A stretch of DNA of 64,000 bases from Voacanga thouarsii (lineage: Eukaryota; Streptophyta; Magnoliopsida; Gentianales; Apocynaceae): the NCBI GenBank assembly GCA_026120185.1, contig JANUWF010002273.1:107001-171000 (forward strand), written 5' to 3'. Under the pieces are notes generated by a model. It did no database searches. It was not told the DNA's origin and saw nothing but the letters and a program-made list of their open reading frames with translations. Both the position numbers and the translations under genes were made by a program. Positions 10,884 through 23,220 of the stretch are shown here, in pieces. Positions within the stretch are counted from its first letter, which is position 1. Every line of letters starts with the position of its first letter.

Positions 10884-12641
10884 CACTGTAAGAAAAATGT
10901 AGTTTAATGACGGATATTTCCACTAACCCGTTGCAAATTCCTTGTAAATCCATCACTAATCCACAAAAAAATATACTCTATAATTAATATAAAAGACAAA
11001 AAATCACAAGAATATCAATAACCTAGTGGTGAAGTAGATGCTTTCCCATAATGAGGACGCGGGTTGATAGGGGCTAAATTAGTCATACTTTGCCTAGTTA
11101 TTTGAGGCTCTTTTGTAAGACATTTTGTGCAATAACTAGTCATATTCTTTCATATTTGAGATTTTACCCTTGGAAAGGTATTTTGTTCATTATTTCAGAT
11201 TTTTGGATAAAACGAAGCAAAATTGTCGCAAAACAGAGTAGAGGCGACGCCGACTATAAGGTTGGAATCGGGGCCGGTTGAATTCTGGAACTTATGAGCA
11301 AAATATGGAAAAAAATCGGCGAACAAGTGGAGAAGCAAAACACAGGCGGCGCCGGCTCTGAAGGACCAAAGCGGCGCCGACTGTGTTTTGTTCTTGAGGC
11401 GGTGCTGCGATTTTTCTACGCGTTTTTTGAAACCTGAGAAGTTTTAGTATTTTTCAACTTCTACTCGGCCAAGAACTTTGTACCTACGAGTTTAGGTACT
11501 TCTTAAGCCTATAAATAGATGAAAAACACAAGGGAAAAGGGGGAAATTCATTATTCATCATAGAAAATCACTTAATCCAAGAAGGAATTCTTCAATTCAA
11601 GGAGGGTTGTACAAGAAGGTCTTCAAAGGAAGAAGAATGCGGCTTGTCTATGAGTGCTTTCTTTTACTTTGTTTTCTTTTCTTGACAATGATGTTTTAAT
11701 TGTTTTATTGTAATTTGACATTGGTTTAGACGTTCATGGTATTTAGAGTTATTTGATCTTTTGATTAACCGATTGTTATTCTTGGTATTTAATTACTTGG
11801 GTTGATTGTGAGATTAATTGATTGTGCCGTTAACTTACTTGAGAATATGGTTGATGGTTTAAATTGATTGATTTCATATTTGTTGCCTTTTAACTTGTCT
11901 GAAAATGGGGTTAATTGCAAGAACATAGTAATTAAAGGTTAATTGATGTTTGCCAGAATATGGATTTAATTGGTTAATTTCATGGCTTAAGTTTGCCTAA
12001 GAATGGGACTTAATCAAAGAATTGTGTTTAATGTATCTTTTGGGTAAGATTGGTTGAGATAGAGTATGTGATACTAAGTTACCTAGAAGATAGGGATTCA
12101 TGGATTGAGAAAGAAGTGAGTCTATTTTAATTCTTCATGATGCCAAGAGAATAATTAGTTATGATAGATGTTGGGTACTTTAAGATCATGGTTGTCTAAT
12201 CAATAGTTTGAATTACATAAATCTACATCCTTGACGTGTATATATTTTTGTTTTTATTTTTTTTTGTTTTATTTTATTTCGGTTTTGTTTTATCGAGTCG
12301 GTTAAACAATGAAAGAAAGGTAATTAATGTCTACTTGTTCCTTGAGGATCGACACTCATTTGAACCCTATGCTCAGTTAATGATGAGTACGCTTGCTTAT
12401 ATGTGTGATTTGGGTTTAACGTTTTAATTTAAACTTGATTGGAAATGTGCTTAGTTTTTGTATAATTTTTATACCCAAGTCCGGACACATCACGGGTTCA
12501 AGTTTCATGTCTGATGAATTTTCATTCCGTCGCTATTTGTGATGCCCATTTTAGCGACGATCATAATTCATTGCTAATCCGTCACTAAACTAGATTAGCA
12601 ACGGATTTTGACCGTGGCTAAATTGCTTTTCTCTTGTAGTA
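10884..12641. mobile_element. CACTA-like DNA transposon, non-autonomous
   Basis: The left end reads CACTGTAAGAAAAATG and the right end, reverse-complemented, TACTACAAGAGAAAAGC; both resemble the plant CACTA terminus CACTACAAGAAAA. Flanking triplets are GTA (10881-10883) and GTT (12642-12644), an imperfect 3-bp duplication. Subterminal repeats of the CCGTYGCTA type are present at both ends: GACGGATATTTCC and CCGTTGC on the left, CCGTCGCTA, GCGACG and CCGTCACTA on the right. Integrase sequence of element A lies on both sides. No transposase frame is seen. Most of its length is a solo LTR inserted at 11065-12492. Confidence 0.75.
11065..12492 (+). mobile_element. solo LTR, 1428 bp, inside the CACTA-like element
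   Basis: It starts TGATAGGGGCTAAATTAGTC and ends CCGGACACATCA, with the 5-bp duplication CGGGT at 11060-11064 and 12493-12497. A TATA box (CCTATAAATAG, about 11509-11519) is followed by a G/A-rich likely transcript start. It is homologous, in opposite orientation, to the solo LTR at 7768-9164. GC-rich CGGCGCCGG-type words occur at 11241-11400. The open frames at 11090 and 12236 lie inside it and are not genes. Confidence 0.85.
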
Positions 12642-13049
12642 GTTTGTTTAAACACAACTTTCTAAATACTTCAAATGCATTTGATTTTTTATTCAGAAAA
12701 TCTACCCAAGTGAATCTGAAATAATCATCAACACACACCAAAACATTCCTTTTTCCTCCAATACTCTTAGTTTGTGTTGCTCAAAATAGATCCATATGCA
12801 AAAGTTCAAGTGTTGTAAATGTAATAATCTATTGAATTTTCTTATGTAGAGTTTTAGTTTGTTTTCCACTTTAATAGGAACCACAAACTCTTTTGACATT
12901 CTTACCTAACTTACATAAGCCACGAACTACTCCTGTTGAACTTAATTCATGCAACTTTATTGTAATTGACATGTCTCAACTTTTGAACCCATAACTCTAA
13001 CTTCATCCACTTTAGAAATTATATAATTATAACTTTTGAATATACATAT
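12642..13049 (-). pseudogene. element A integrase N-terminal half
   Basis: At about 12760-12650 the minus-strand frame reads VCVDDYFRFTWVDFLNKKSN followed by AFEVFRKLC, the integrase core block containing a catalytic Asp (usual form VFVDDYSRFTWV). The open frame 12899-12702 overlaps in another phase. The zinc-binding HHCC part further right is broken by stops. Confidence 0.7.
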
Positions 13050-13620
13050 CTAATAGCAATTGTCAAAAGTTCTATTTTCAAAAATTACACATTTTTCAAT
13101 TTTGTTAACTGCTAGACATTTGTCTTTGTCAAAGTTAACAAATATATTGTTATCACATAATTGAGCTATACTTATTAAATTAGCCTTCAATCCATTAATA
13201 TGCAAAGTATTAAATTTAGGCATACCTTCAATATTTAACATGCATTTTCAACAACTTTATTCCTCGAGCTATCACCAAATGTAACAGAGCCACTATTTTT
13301 GTTTTCATAATTGACAAGAAATTCCTTTTTACTTGTCATATGTTTTGAGCATATATTATCAAGATACTATACATATTCCGTAGTAGCTTTTAGAGAGACA
13401 TGTACAACATGTGCTTTGACTTCATTGTTTCTAATCCATATATGTTTCACCTTAAGTGTTTTGTTGCCTTTGTCAAATTTGGGTTTAAAAACCTTTCTTC
13501 CACATTGAAGATTCTTCAATCTTTTCAAGCAAATTTTCCGTCTGTGTCCTACAAGAGAGCAATAATTACAATAAATAGGGGATTTCTTAGGCTTGGATTT
13601 AAACTTCCTCAATTGTCCCT
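13050..13620 (-). pseudogene. element A nucleocapsid, protease and pre-integrase region
   Basis: The frame 13612-13367 contains the zinc knuckle CNYCSLVGHRRKIC (13570-13529), a complete CX2CX4HX4C motif for nucleic-acid binding in the capsid. About 70 codons later comes a protease remnant reading YLDNICSKHMTS, where the copia family has a catalytic D-S-G; here Ser-Gly is replaced by Asn-Ile, which should abolish activity. The frame 13241-13050 (KFNTLHINGLKANLISIAQL) is the pre-integrase region that normally reads LKHNLLSISQL. Confidence 0.75.
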
Positions 13621-14039
13621 TATTCTCAGCACTGTTAAAGTCTATTTTTCAGTCTTGTTTAAACTTATCATAGCTAAGTCCAGTTCTATCATATGGATGT
13701 CTTCTGAAAGAAAGAACTTCATCCAATTTTATTCTCTGCATTTATGTCCTTTCAATCAGATTTTATTCTCTGAAAGTTTCTACTCGGGGGTTGGTCTTTT
13801 GTTGAACTCTTGGTTTCTTGTTGAAGGGTTTGCCAAATACTTTACTTCTTTGCTTTGGTCTTTTCATCAGTTTGTTGAATCATCTTGTCAGAAAGCCGAT
13901 TTAATCATCTGAACCTTTGTTATCATCAAAATCGTCTTCAACTTTCAAGACAACTCCTTTCTTTTTAAATTTTGGCTAAGATTGAAGATTCATCTCATAA
14001 GTTTGCAAAGATCCTATAAGGTCATCTATTCACATCTTG

Positions 14040-14650
14040 GATACGTCTTTGCATTCTTCTATAGCAGCAACCTTAGCATGAAATTAAGATGGCAGAGATC
14101 TCAATGTCTTTTGCACCAACTTTTCTTCAGAATGTTGTTCTCCTAATTAAAAGGCCTGATTAGCAATATCTCTCAGTTTGTTGTCGAATGTGGTGATGGT
14201 TTCATGATCACCCATTCTTAGTTCCTCAAATTGTATTATCATCATCTGCAACTTTGACAACCTTACAATAGTTGTTCTTTTGTATACAATTTGCATCACT
14301 TCACATGCATCTTTAGTAGATATGCATATTGAAATCAACTTAAACTCATCATGGCCAATAGTAGCAAAAATTGTATTTAATACTTTAGTATTAACATTGT
14401 CAAGACAATATTCAGCATTAGTCCATAAATCTATTAGTTTTTTTCTTTCTTTCTAATACTTGTATTTGGCATTGTCAGGGGTTTCCATCCTTGTTTGCTA
14501 ACTTTCTAGGCAACAGTGTTAAGATTTTTAATAAAGATCCTCATTTTAGTTTTCTAATATGCATAATTTGCTCCACTAGCAATAGTGGTCAAATAACAAA
14601 TCCTCCTTCTTTCATTGGTCCAAATACGGTTTTCCAAACCAACTGCCCAG
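14040..14650 (-). pseudogene. element A Gag capsid region
   Basis: The frame 14338-14147 reads ISICISTKDACEVMQIVYKR, then TIVRLSKLQMM, FEELRMGDHETITTFDNKLR and DIANQAF, the conserved capsid core of copia Gag (UBN2 type), which self-assembles into virus-like particles. Translation continues past the frame as a QLGEQHSEEKLVQKTLRSLP-like piece (14140-14080), then IDDLIGSLQTYEMNLQS-like sequence, with stops in between. Upstream pieces to about 14650 resemble the Gag N-terminus. Confidence 0.75.
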
Positions 14651-16180
14651 ATTTCATCTATTAAATTAATAGCAACTCTAACACAATAAACCACAATGAA
14701 ACCAATTGTGTAATTTGATTTGTTAATCTCTTGTGATATTATTAAACTCTTCCTATAAAGATTACATTAGTTCCACAGACAGTAAATAAAAAATTTAATA
14801 GACATAGCAAATTATTAACGTAATTTGACTGTAAACAGGCTTACAATTGTGAGTCCTAGACCAGTAAAAAGATTTACCAAAAATTTAACAAATTATAAAG
14901 AATACACTTATCTCAATCATCAAATAATCCTTAGTGGATTCTAATAGAGCCCTACACAAATGTTCTTTGTCAAACTTTTGAAGACTTTTGCTGGACTTAA
15001 TTACCTTGATTGAACTCCCTTCAACCTTTGTTACTTCAGCACTGTAGTACTTCATTGACACACAAAAAACTTTTCCACTAGAATGGTAGTTTCTTTTGAA
15101 AAAGAATAATTCAAGTCCTTCTAGAGAATGTGATATTGTTACAGTAATTAGATTGAACTAAGAAGCATACTTCGGCAAAGTAATCCAGTAACCTTTTATG
15201 AAGGAGTATGTTTCAAGAACTCTCGAAATATATGCATAAATTTCCTCACTCTATTTCTCAATCAAGTTAGTAATGAATCTAACTTAGTTTTGTGCTTCTT
15301 TACTCGTTTATCATCAATAGCTTTGGTCGTTTTATATGTTATAACAGAGTGTTTATTTTCTTATTGAATTAGGAATCTATTTAAAGATTCTTCTATGAAG
15401 TTTCCTAAATCTTTGCAATTTCAATCTCACTTAAATTCTCTGTCTTCATGAATAAAATCTTCTTTGTGTCTTCACTAAGATTCTTCCTAGATTTTCTGGA
15501 ATCCTTTTCCTAATCCAACTCCAATAAATCGTGCATTAAAAATTGCCAATATAGATTTAAGTAATTTCCACGTCTTCAGATTGTCGACAATTGTTGCTAA
15601 AGATATGTGTCAAACTCCAACTTTGACAATTATCATAACAATATGCATTCCTAAAATAATAAGGTAGAGTCAAGGGTCTTGATACAGGATTGCCTTGCAC
15701 GAAAAGGTAACAAAGCGGAAAAGAATAGAATTGTTTGGTACTTTTCTTCTTTGATTTACATTTTGATGATTAAGCAGAGAATTATTGATTGTGGTAACTA
15801 ACATTAGCAAGAAATAGCATTCGAATTTCCAAAAAATGACCTTGGGAAATTTGGCATTCAAACTTAATACTATGCTCACTGGAAAAGATGTCCGTGACCA
15901 AGTATAAGCTTCATTCATATTTTCTTTCAATTTTTGGTAGTACTATAGTTGGAAAAGTATGTGCTTTTAATTTTGGTACCTGTTACCAAATTATGATACA
16001 CCAATTGAGATCCCTTATGAACATTATGCACTATAGTTATATATAATTTGGTACACGAAAGGAAAGGAAAGAAGGACAAATAAGACATCTAAAGTATTTT
16101 CTTTTCGTTATTGTTCTTTTGTGGTATGATGTGAATAGGAAGTAATGAAGTACGAATGCTTAATTAAGACATCCAAATTT
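14651..16180. other. unassigned AT-rich sequence next to element A
   Basis: This would hold the 5' leader and LTR of element A, but I could not recognise LTR ends, and no TGGTATC-type primer-binding site is obvious. Short minus-strand frames such as 15930-15670 show no known motif. Confidence 0.35.
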
Positions 16181-19100
16181 TCTTCTGTTAGGGTTAATCC
16201 CACATCCCTTGCTTGGTCTCTTGTGGCTCCTCTTTGTGTTCGAATCGAATGGTAGTTGGTTGGTGTTGGAACACGACTGCAAGTGTGTTCAGGGAATGGG
16301 AAGAAATTTAGAGAGAGAGAGAGAGATAATAAAGTGATTTATTGAGATTGTTTGAAGGGTATGTAAAGAAAGTTAATCCAACAAGAGGAGAATTGCTCTG
16401 GCAATATTGCCAACCCAAGATGTTCAAAATGAATGTCCTATTTTCTAACATAAGTGTATTCTTCCTTTAAACTTCTGCAACTAACCTCATCTATTTAAGA
16501 GAAATAAGTTTTGTTAACTCATGAGTCCAATCACTAAACTCTCTAATTAATAAGAATAATGTAAGTAATTGATTTATAATTAAATAATTTTTTACATTTT
16601 TATATTAAATTAAAATAAGACATTCAAATTCGAATGAAAATATATTTCTCTTGTCACATTTGACCTAAAGTCAAGTAGAATGAAATCAACAAACTAATAC
16701 CTCCTCTAATGGATTGGAGAAAAGTACTAATCTCACTTATTAAATACTATTATATTTCTTTTATTCGCAATATTTATGAGTACGAACATTCAATATTTGA
16801 ATAGTTATAGTTGTATAAGCCAAAATTTATTTCGTATAGTTGAGTCACTTTTTTTTCTTTTTTTTCCCATTATTCTGTTTACGATTCTGACCATGGACAT
16901 TGGATCCATGCCCAATTCGATGACAATTTTTAGAGTATAAGGGAAGATTCTCGTATAGAACCGATTAAAAGAAGTCAGATTCATCTTCTGCAATCCAGAT
17001 CCTTTTAGGATTTGACTTGATCAAATCAATTTCAACACAAAACCAAGTCATAGAGATTTGCATTCGTCTCATCAAGCTTTAGTGGTTTACCACGGAGAGA
17101 GACAATCGAGAAAAGAAAAGCCTTGTCAAATGGATGAATGGATAAATTTTCAAAACTAACCCAGAGAGGGGCAACTTGTTAGTTCAGAGAGTTAAGATTT
17201 TTAATTTCTTTTTCTCGACTGGACAATTTAATGTCTCTTAGGCCGCTGCTGCATTCCTCATCTAATATACTTGATATGTTTTTCTCTTCAAACAACGCAA
17301 ACAGCAATTTGCGTCCTTCAACATTTGTAGGATTTTAGAGAAAGTTATTTTTCTTTACAAAATTTAATAATTTGATATAATTCATTATGCACTAACAAAC
17401 TACTTTTCTACATATTTTTTCTGTTAAACCAAACGCATGAAAGAAAGTGACTTTTCTTTTTCTTTACCTACCTTTTCTTTTCTTCCCCTCCCTACATAAC
17501 TTTTCCATTAATCAAACAAAGCCCCAAAAATATAGGTAGGCACTGGACGGTAACTATAAAATTGTCAAAATAAAATAGGATGCAAAATGTTGGAAAATAT
17601 TTTCTTTTAAAAAAAATAATGCAACAACTTTATCACTATCCCCGCCTCTAAATTGGTTTCAAAATTGTAACTCGGTGCCTCGCATTTTATCACTATCCAA
17701 CCAATATCTACTAGCAATCATCAGAGAGTGGGAAAGTATGCAATAGCTGGATATTCCAGTTTGGGACCCTCGTGAAAGCCCACTTCGTTAAAATTGCTCA
17801 CTACAGTTTGTGTCTCTTCCTTGCACCTCTTCCCCTAAGAAGATTCGACGTACAAATGCATACATGTTTAAAATCCTCTCCAACTTGAACTGACTATTTA
17901 CTGCACGCCGATTGTTAACTTATCTCTTTTTCTTGGCTAAGTACATCAACTGCACGCTGCCTTTAATTTGTTGAGGGCATTCATTTCCTTGCCCATTTGC
18001 ATGCTGAATATAGGCATGGTTTCTGGAGTCATTTCATGCGTCATGTTGGTTTCATGGTCCATCCTTCTTTAGTGGTTAGTAATGACATTTATCCTTTCAC
18101 TTGCCAAGTGAACAAGTCGGCCAATCATGAATATGAATACAATTGGCAGGCTATCACATGGTACTACCAATTTATTTAGAATATATTAGATAATAATAAC
18201 AAAATTAAGAATAGTACGTATCATCATTAAAAGGAAAACACGGTAGGTGAAGGGGCAATTTTGTAAAAGGAAGAAAAGAATATCTGCTATACATATTGAC
18301 CCCAACAAAATCGTTACTTTTTCTAGTGAAATTTGTCATAATGAAAATAAGTTCACAAACGTTTTAGTTGTACATGAAAAGCGTTCTCTTCTCTCTTACT
18401 TGTCCTTCCTGGTAAGGAAGGGAAAGTAATGCCAGTCTAGACAAGACAAAATGAATCACATCTCCTTGGCATCCAATATCTGATGAAGGCTGGGAAAGGA
18501 CCAAGAAAGTTGAGTCGTCTTTCTCAGTGGAAGTACTGAAGCGAGCCTTTGTGGTCCTTTACTCAACTAGCACACATATTAACAGTTCCAAATTGAAACC
18601 ACCTTTAACGGGACCATTTACAATTATGGTAGGTGAATACTACAACCAGGAATATCTAAGGAAGGTTTATGTTCACGATTCACAATGCATCGAAAGCACT
18701 TATATTGGTTTTAAATACTTTAATCGTTTTATATTATTTAATTTTTTTAATCTTTATATTTTATATTTTATATATTTTATATATTAATAATTAATATTTT
18801 CAAATATTACTTTTACATTTAATTAAATTATATCTAATGAAAAATAAAAAATTCATAAATAATTATTTATTCTTGTATTTATTATGAATAAATTTAAAAA
18901 TATAAAAATATATACTTAGTAATTTTAATATTCTTAATATATATAAAAATAATTAAAAGGTCAAATAAATATATACATAAGAACACATTCAAGATTTTAG
19001 AAGAAAAAAAGAAAAAAAAATTATAATTTATATTAAAATGAAAAAAGTAACAGATATTTACACGAAATGTAATTTTGGTGCCAATTAAGGTTGCAGTACA

Positions 19101-19538
19101 GCTAGCTACTATGTAGCATGAGGGAGCTGTAATTTGTCCGAAAATTTCCCTTCTCCCTCTTCTCCAACTTCCAAAATCCCCAGTTATCAGCCGCAAAAAC
19201 TAATCACTGTGGAAGAATGTAGACAGAAGGTGATTAAGTAGTAGTGGCGGTGGCAGTCATTTCATTTGTCTAAATCAACTAACGACAAAGGGTAGTTTGA
19301 TATTTCACGAAAACATAAGATAAAGATTTGAAATGCGTCTTTCTTTTCTTAGCAGCTACTTTTGCTACTTGCCAAGCTTGGATTGGTTGAAACGGCGAAG
19401 AGAAGTCCGGGAAACTTCCTGGTGGTGTACTTATCTCTAGGACATTGACGGATCTTACAAAAATTCCGCTGCCCCTCTCGCCTTTCCCTCTCCCATAATT
19501 TTTAGAGTTTCTCTTATTTTTTTTTTTTTAAAAGAACT
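16181..19538. other. intergenic stretch without a recognisable gene
   Basis: The content is AT-rich intergenic DNA with a GA run at 16313-16326 and many poly-T tracts. The reading frames at 16805-16993 (minus), 17997-18179, 18247-18429 and 18527-18787 (plus) and 18894-19196 (minus) are short, lack family motifs and in part end in low-complexity tails. A TGTTAGGGTTAATCCCACAT sequence at 16187 resembles the start of some plant LTRs, but no matching end or target duplication was found. Confidence 0.45.
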
Positions 19539-19541
19539 TTA

Positions 19542-19726
19542 GATTTGGTTTAGTTCCCAAAGGGAAAGGAAGGAGGAAATAATAAAAAGAGTGGCATATT
19601 TTATTTAAATTTGATTTATTTAGATTATTTTGTAAAAATAAATGGAGAAGGGAGCTAAATGTAGAAGTAAAATATGTCACTCTTCCTATTTCTTCTCTTC
19701 CTCTTCTTCATAAACCAAAACAAGCC
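19542..19726. mobile_element. Tourist-like MITE
   Basis: The 185-bp element is flanked by TTA on both sides (19539-19541 and 19727-19729). The ends are imperfect inverted repeats: GATTTGGTTTAG on the left and, reverse-complemented, GGCTTGTTTTGGTTTATG on the right. Internally AGAGTGGCATATTTTA (19588-19603) pairs with TAAAATATGTCACTCT (19668-19683), one mismatch. GGCTTGTTTGGTT-type ends and a TTA duplication are known for PIF/Harbinger-derived MITEs. Confidence 0.6.
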
Positions 19727-19729
19727 TTA

Positions 19730-20098
19730 TACTAAGGGAAGTTAATATATTTACCCTTATCATATTAGGTTGGAGTGAAAATAAGAAGGAAATGGAAGAA
19801 GAGCGAGAATAATTAATTTAATTTATTATTTTATTTCTCATTATTTATTTTATTAAATTTTTAATGTTAAAATATTATCAATATTGTTATTATTATTTTT
19901 ACTTTATTTCTCTCTCCTAATCCTTCCAAATTGATAGGAGAAGAAATACTAATATGGAGGAAGGGTGTACCCTCTCCTGATTTATTCCTTCTCCACATGT
20001 ACACTAACCAAACGAAATAAATATCTCATTTACTTTTACATTTACTTTCTCTCCTCATTTACTTTTACAAAACTGTTCAACCAAATCAAGCTTTATAT
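19730..20098. repeat. second MITE-like or fragmented inverted-repeat segment
   Basis: This stretch repeats words of the preceding MITE (GGAAATGGAAGAAGAG; CAACCAAATCAAGCTTTATA near 20076-20095 against AACCAAAACAAGCCTTATA at 19713-19731). It also has an internal direct repeat of CTCATTTACTTTTAC (20026 and 20056). A clean pair of ends was not found, so it may be a related, rearranged copy. Confidence 0.35.
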
Positions 20099-22004
20099 TT
20101 AATCTTCTTAATTTTTTTATAAAAATGATAATATTATTCTTTTAATATTTCTTATCATCCAACTTTAAATTTTTAATTCTGTCATATATCTTCAACTACT
20201 ATGCTTTTGTGGATAATTATTAAAAAAAAAAAAAAATTGACTTTGCAACTCCAGCACGACAGCCACATGTCACGGCTCCTGCATTCATCCCACCTGAGCT
20301 ACGGGAAGAAAGGGCAGAACGTGGACTTGTTAATTACAGTCCACCAGGCTTCCCTTTTGTGTCAAAGTCACGCTTGGAGGCGACCTAGGTTGACAACCAT
20401 AGACATAAAAATAAGGGAGTATTTGATGGTATATAAAATATTCACGTATTGATAATTTTCTATATAAAATTATAATAATTATAAATTATGTTTATAATTT
20501 GTAGTACAATTTGAACCTTTAAATTGTAAAATCCAAATCTTAGTGCATGGGGCTAATTAAGCCAAATGTATGTAAATGCATTGTGGAAGGAAACCGACAA
20601 TTCTCAAGGAAAGAAGGGGGGAAAATCGCTTATAGTTTTCAAGGCAAAAACAATGAAGAAATACTTGAGATTTTCAGCACTCTTAATTTGACATTTTTTC
20701 TTTCCTTTTTAATACTTTACGAAGGGAAGTTAATAGACTGAAGTTTGAGCCTTGAATTACCTAAGCCATCTAGAATTCCACCGGAAGTTATCAACTAAAA
20801 AAAAAAAAGTTATATATTCTTTAATTATCTAAATTTGTAAATAGAATTCCATCTTAGCATATATGTGCAACGAAGAAAGAACAAAAGTAAATATACTTTC
20901 CTTTTTTTTATGGGGAAGGAGGGAGTAGTGTGGGAAAAAAGAGAAAAAGAAAAAAAAAACGCAGGGATTAAGCCAAGATGTTGAAATTGAGGGAGCAAAT
21001 CATAAAAACGAATACAGTAGAAAACAATATTGTAAATTTGAAAAAAAAAATGCTATAAAAAATAAAGGCAAAGTAATTTTTATAAGAGAAATATGAGGCT
21101 TTCATAGGTTTCGGGAGGAGGGACCGGCCCTAGATACGCGGATGATAAGATCTAGCAAATCCACTTGTGGTTGTGTGTGAAAGCAATAAGGGGGAAGATT
21201 TTTGTTGCTCTTAACTTTGACAAGCAACTTGTAGTCGCTAAAACGTCGGGCAATAACAATTGGCTGCCCATCATCTCATTCAAAGATTGAAGCCTTAATA
21301 GTGAATATTTTCTAACTCTGACTTTATATTTTTTAGGAGAATACTAAAATGGTTTAGGAGGCAAACAATTCCCACTTCACAAGGCAAAGGATCTTTTTAC
21401 AGTTAATATATAGTAATGCAGACATGATTTGGTCCTTATAACAGAACACATTCATTAGTCTTTGAGATATTTCTTTTTTGCCTGTCTTCCTGAGGACCTA
21501 CCACACATCCTATTCCACTGCCTTTATCTCGCATGCATTACTCGTGGTACAATAATTTTTCATGTCCCATTAGCTTTTCATTTCGTGCTAACAAGAAGGG
21601 ACCATTTTTGAACCACCCAAATATTTAATAGTGAGTTATGTATAATATAGTTTCATAATCTTAATGTTAGACGTTTTCTAAAGAAGAAGAAGAAGAAAAC
21701 TTAGGACCAAGAGAGATTGAACTAGCTAGTGCATGCAATGGCTGCATACTCATATTGGCTCATGCAACCGTACGTACGTATGGAGCACAAGATAGATGGT
21801 AACCCTAGTGGAGCGAATGATGCATCAGGCATATAGATATAGTGCAACTACAAGCACATTCTTCTGGGGCACTCACAAGAAATAAAAACAAGACAATGCA
21901 AACCTTGTACTTCTTCTGTAATAATTGTCCGAGAAACTTATCATCTTCCCCAACATTCCTCTAAAAGACCTTTAGCAGAAGAGAAGAAGTTAAGTGCTTC
22001 CACA

Positions 22005-22005
<1 letters not shown>
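20099..22005. other. intergenic stretch without a recognisable gene
   Basis: A moderately GC-rich patch (20240-20400) is embedded in AT-rich DNA but shows no coding motif on either strand. Poly-A, poly-T and G/A-rich tracts are frequent. The plus-strand frames at 20201 and 20547 are not supported by any motif. Confidence 0.4.

Positions 22006-22044
<39 letters not shown>
22006..22044. repeat. TA dinucleotide microsatellite
   Basis: About 18 uninterrupted TA units are visible directly in the sequence. Confidence 0.95.
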
Positions 22045-22047
<3 letters not shown>

Positions 22048-22550
22048 TATATGTCGTTGTGATTTAAAATTCTTTTGAGAGTTTGTTGGTTGATGGAAAT
22101 GATGATGCTTCCTGCAGGAAATGCCTTTGAGATTTGACTTATGGAACCACGTGAGGAAGATGTAAATTTTTTGATGCATTGATCGTTTTATTACCTTCAA
22201 TAATGCCCATTCATATCTCAGAACTGAAATTTTCTCTGCCACCACACTCATGATACCCATGCAATCTTCCAAGCTCGAATCATATCGAATCTCATGAGCG
22301 ATGTATGATGGTGTACTATGTACCTAGCTGGTGTAGATATATAACGCTAGTGGGAGAGAGAGAACTATGGCCAAATTGAGCCCGATGACAGAGCACTCCA
22401 CTGCCATTTTGTCTTGCCAAAAATGGCCTCATATGTTCATCTCTTTCCAATTCACTTCACTTGTTTCTCATTTAAATGCATCTTAAAACTCTGTAAATCT
22501 TAATTTTGCACTCTCTTTAGATTTTAGTTATAAATCGACTGATTTGTTGG
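22045..22550. other. intergenic stretch with an unassigned minus-strand frame
   Basis: A 75-residue minus-strand frame (22272-22045) starts MEDCMGIMSVVAEKISVLRY and has no motif I recognise. The remainder includes GA-rich and CT-rich leader-like pieces (22353-22366, 22436-22470). Nothing firm can be called. Confidence 0.25.

Positions 22551-22623
<73 letters not shown>
22551..22623. repeat. TAA trinucleotide microsatellite
   Basis: A near-perfect TAA/AAT run of about 24 units is visible directly. Confidence 0.95.
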
Positions 22624-23200
22624 TACTCTACAGTAAGATATAAATACATAATGACTTTACTAATAAATATATATGATAATTAATTTCGTAACTTCTAATC
22701 GAACAATAAATATATATGATTGTAATTATATATAGACATTTCTTTTTATCACAACCTGAAAAAATTATATAGTCATAACCCTAGGCACTAGAGAACTGTT
22801 GATTCATTGATTCATTGTACTATGCAACTAGAATGATCAAAGATAAGAATAAAGCTAGAAATTCTTTAGTATAAGCATTCAAAGTTGAAGGCTTTTGTGG
22901 TCATGGCCAAGCATAGATTCATCCTAACTCGAGGGTATTGGTATGTTATTAAGAGTAAGAAGTGGAATATAGATTATAAAATTTCACTGATGACTACATG
23001 AGTAGCTCAGAAAAGATATCCCTTTGTTGTTAGCGTAAGAAATTTGGGATACACTCAAAAGGAAAAAAAATATTGAAAAAGCATGCATCAACCCCTTAAT
23101 TTGTCACTGATTTTTTTACTTGGGAAGTAAAATTAACGGAAGGCAAGTGGAAAATTTTATTGAAACTCTACAATCACTCAAAAAGAAATCAAATTCCATA
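22624..23200. other. AT-rich intergenic stretch
   Basis: No gene, RNA or transposon terminus was recognised in this interval. Confidence 0.4.
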
Positions 23201-23220
23201 TTACTCTCTCCTTGAGAAGT

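Larger units (their letters stand above)
7200..14650 (-). mobile_element. element A: decayed Ty1-copia retrotransposon body (Gag to RNase H)
   Basis: Order on the minus strand is Gag (14640-14040), CCHC zinc knuckle (13570-13529), protease remnant (13390-13300), pre-integrase region (13241-13050), integrase (about 13049-12642 and 10883-10250), reverse transcriptase (9995-9165) and RNase H (7767-7200). Integrase before reverse transcriptase is the Ty1-copia order. Frames are broken many times. Two insertions interrupt it: a CACTA-like element at 10884-12641 in integrase and a solo LTR at 7768-9164 in reverse transcriptase. No LTR pair could be identified at its borders. Confidence 0.85.

Noticed and set aside
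16187..16382. TGTTAGGGTTAATCCCACAT...CCAACA as a small solo LTR or TRIM
   Set aside because: The ends look plausible but the flanks (TCTTC and AGAGG) are not a duplication, and no second copy was seen.
16805..17040. Possible organelle-derived DNA
   Set aside because: The composition suggested it, but I could not match any organelle gene by eye.
18894..19196. 100-residue minus-strand frame as a gene
   Set aside because: The second half is low-complexity Phe/Ile/Lys from AT-rich DNA, and no motif supports the first half.
21680..22300. Possible microRNA precursor region
   Set aside because: No conserved microRNA sequence was recognised and no long hairpin was evident by eye.
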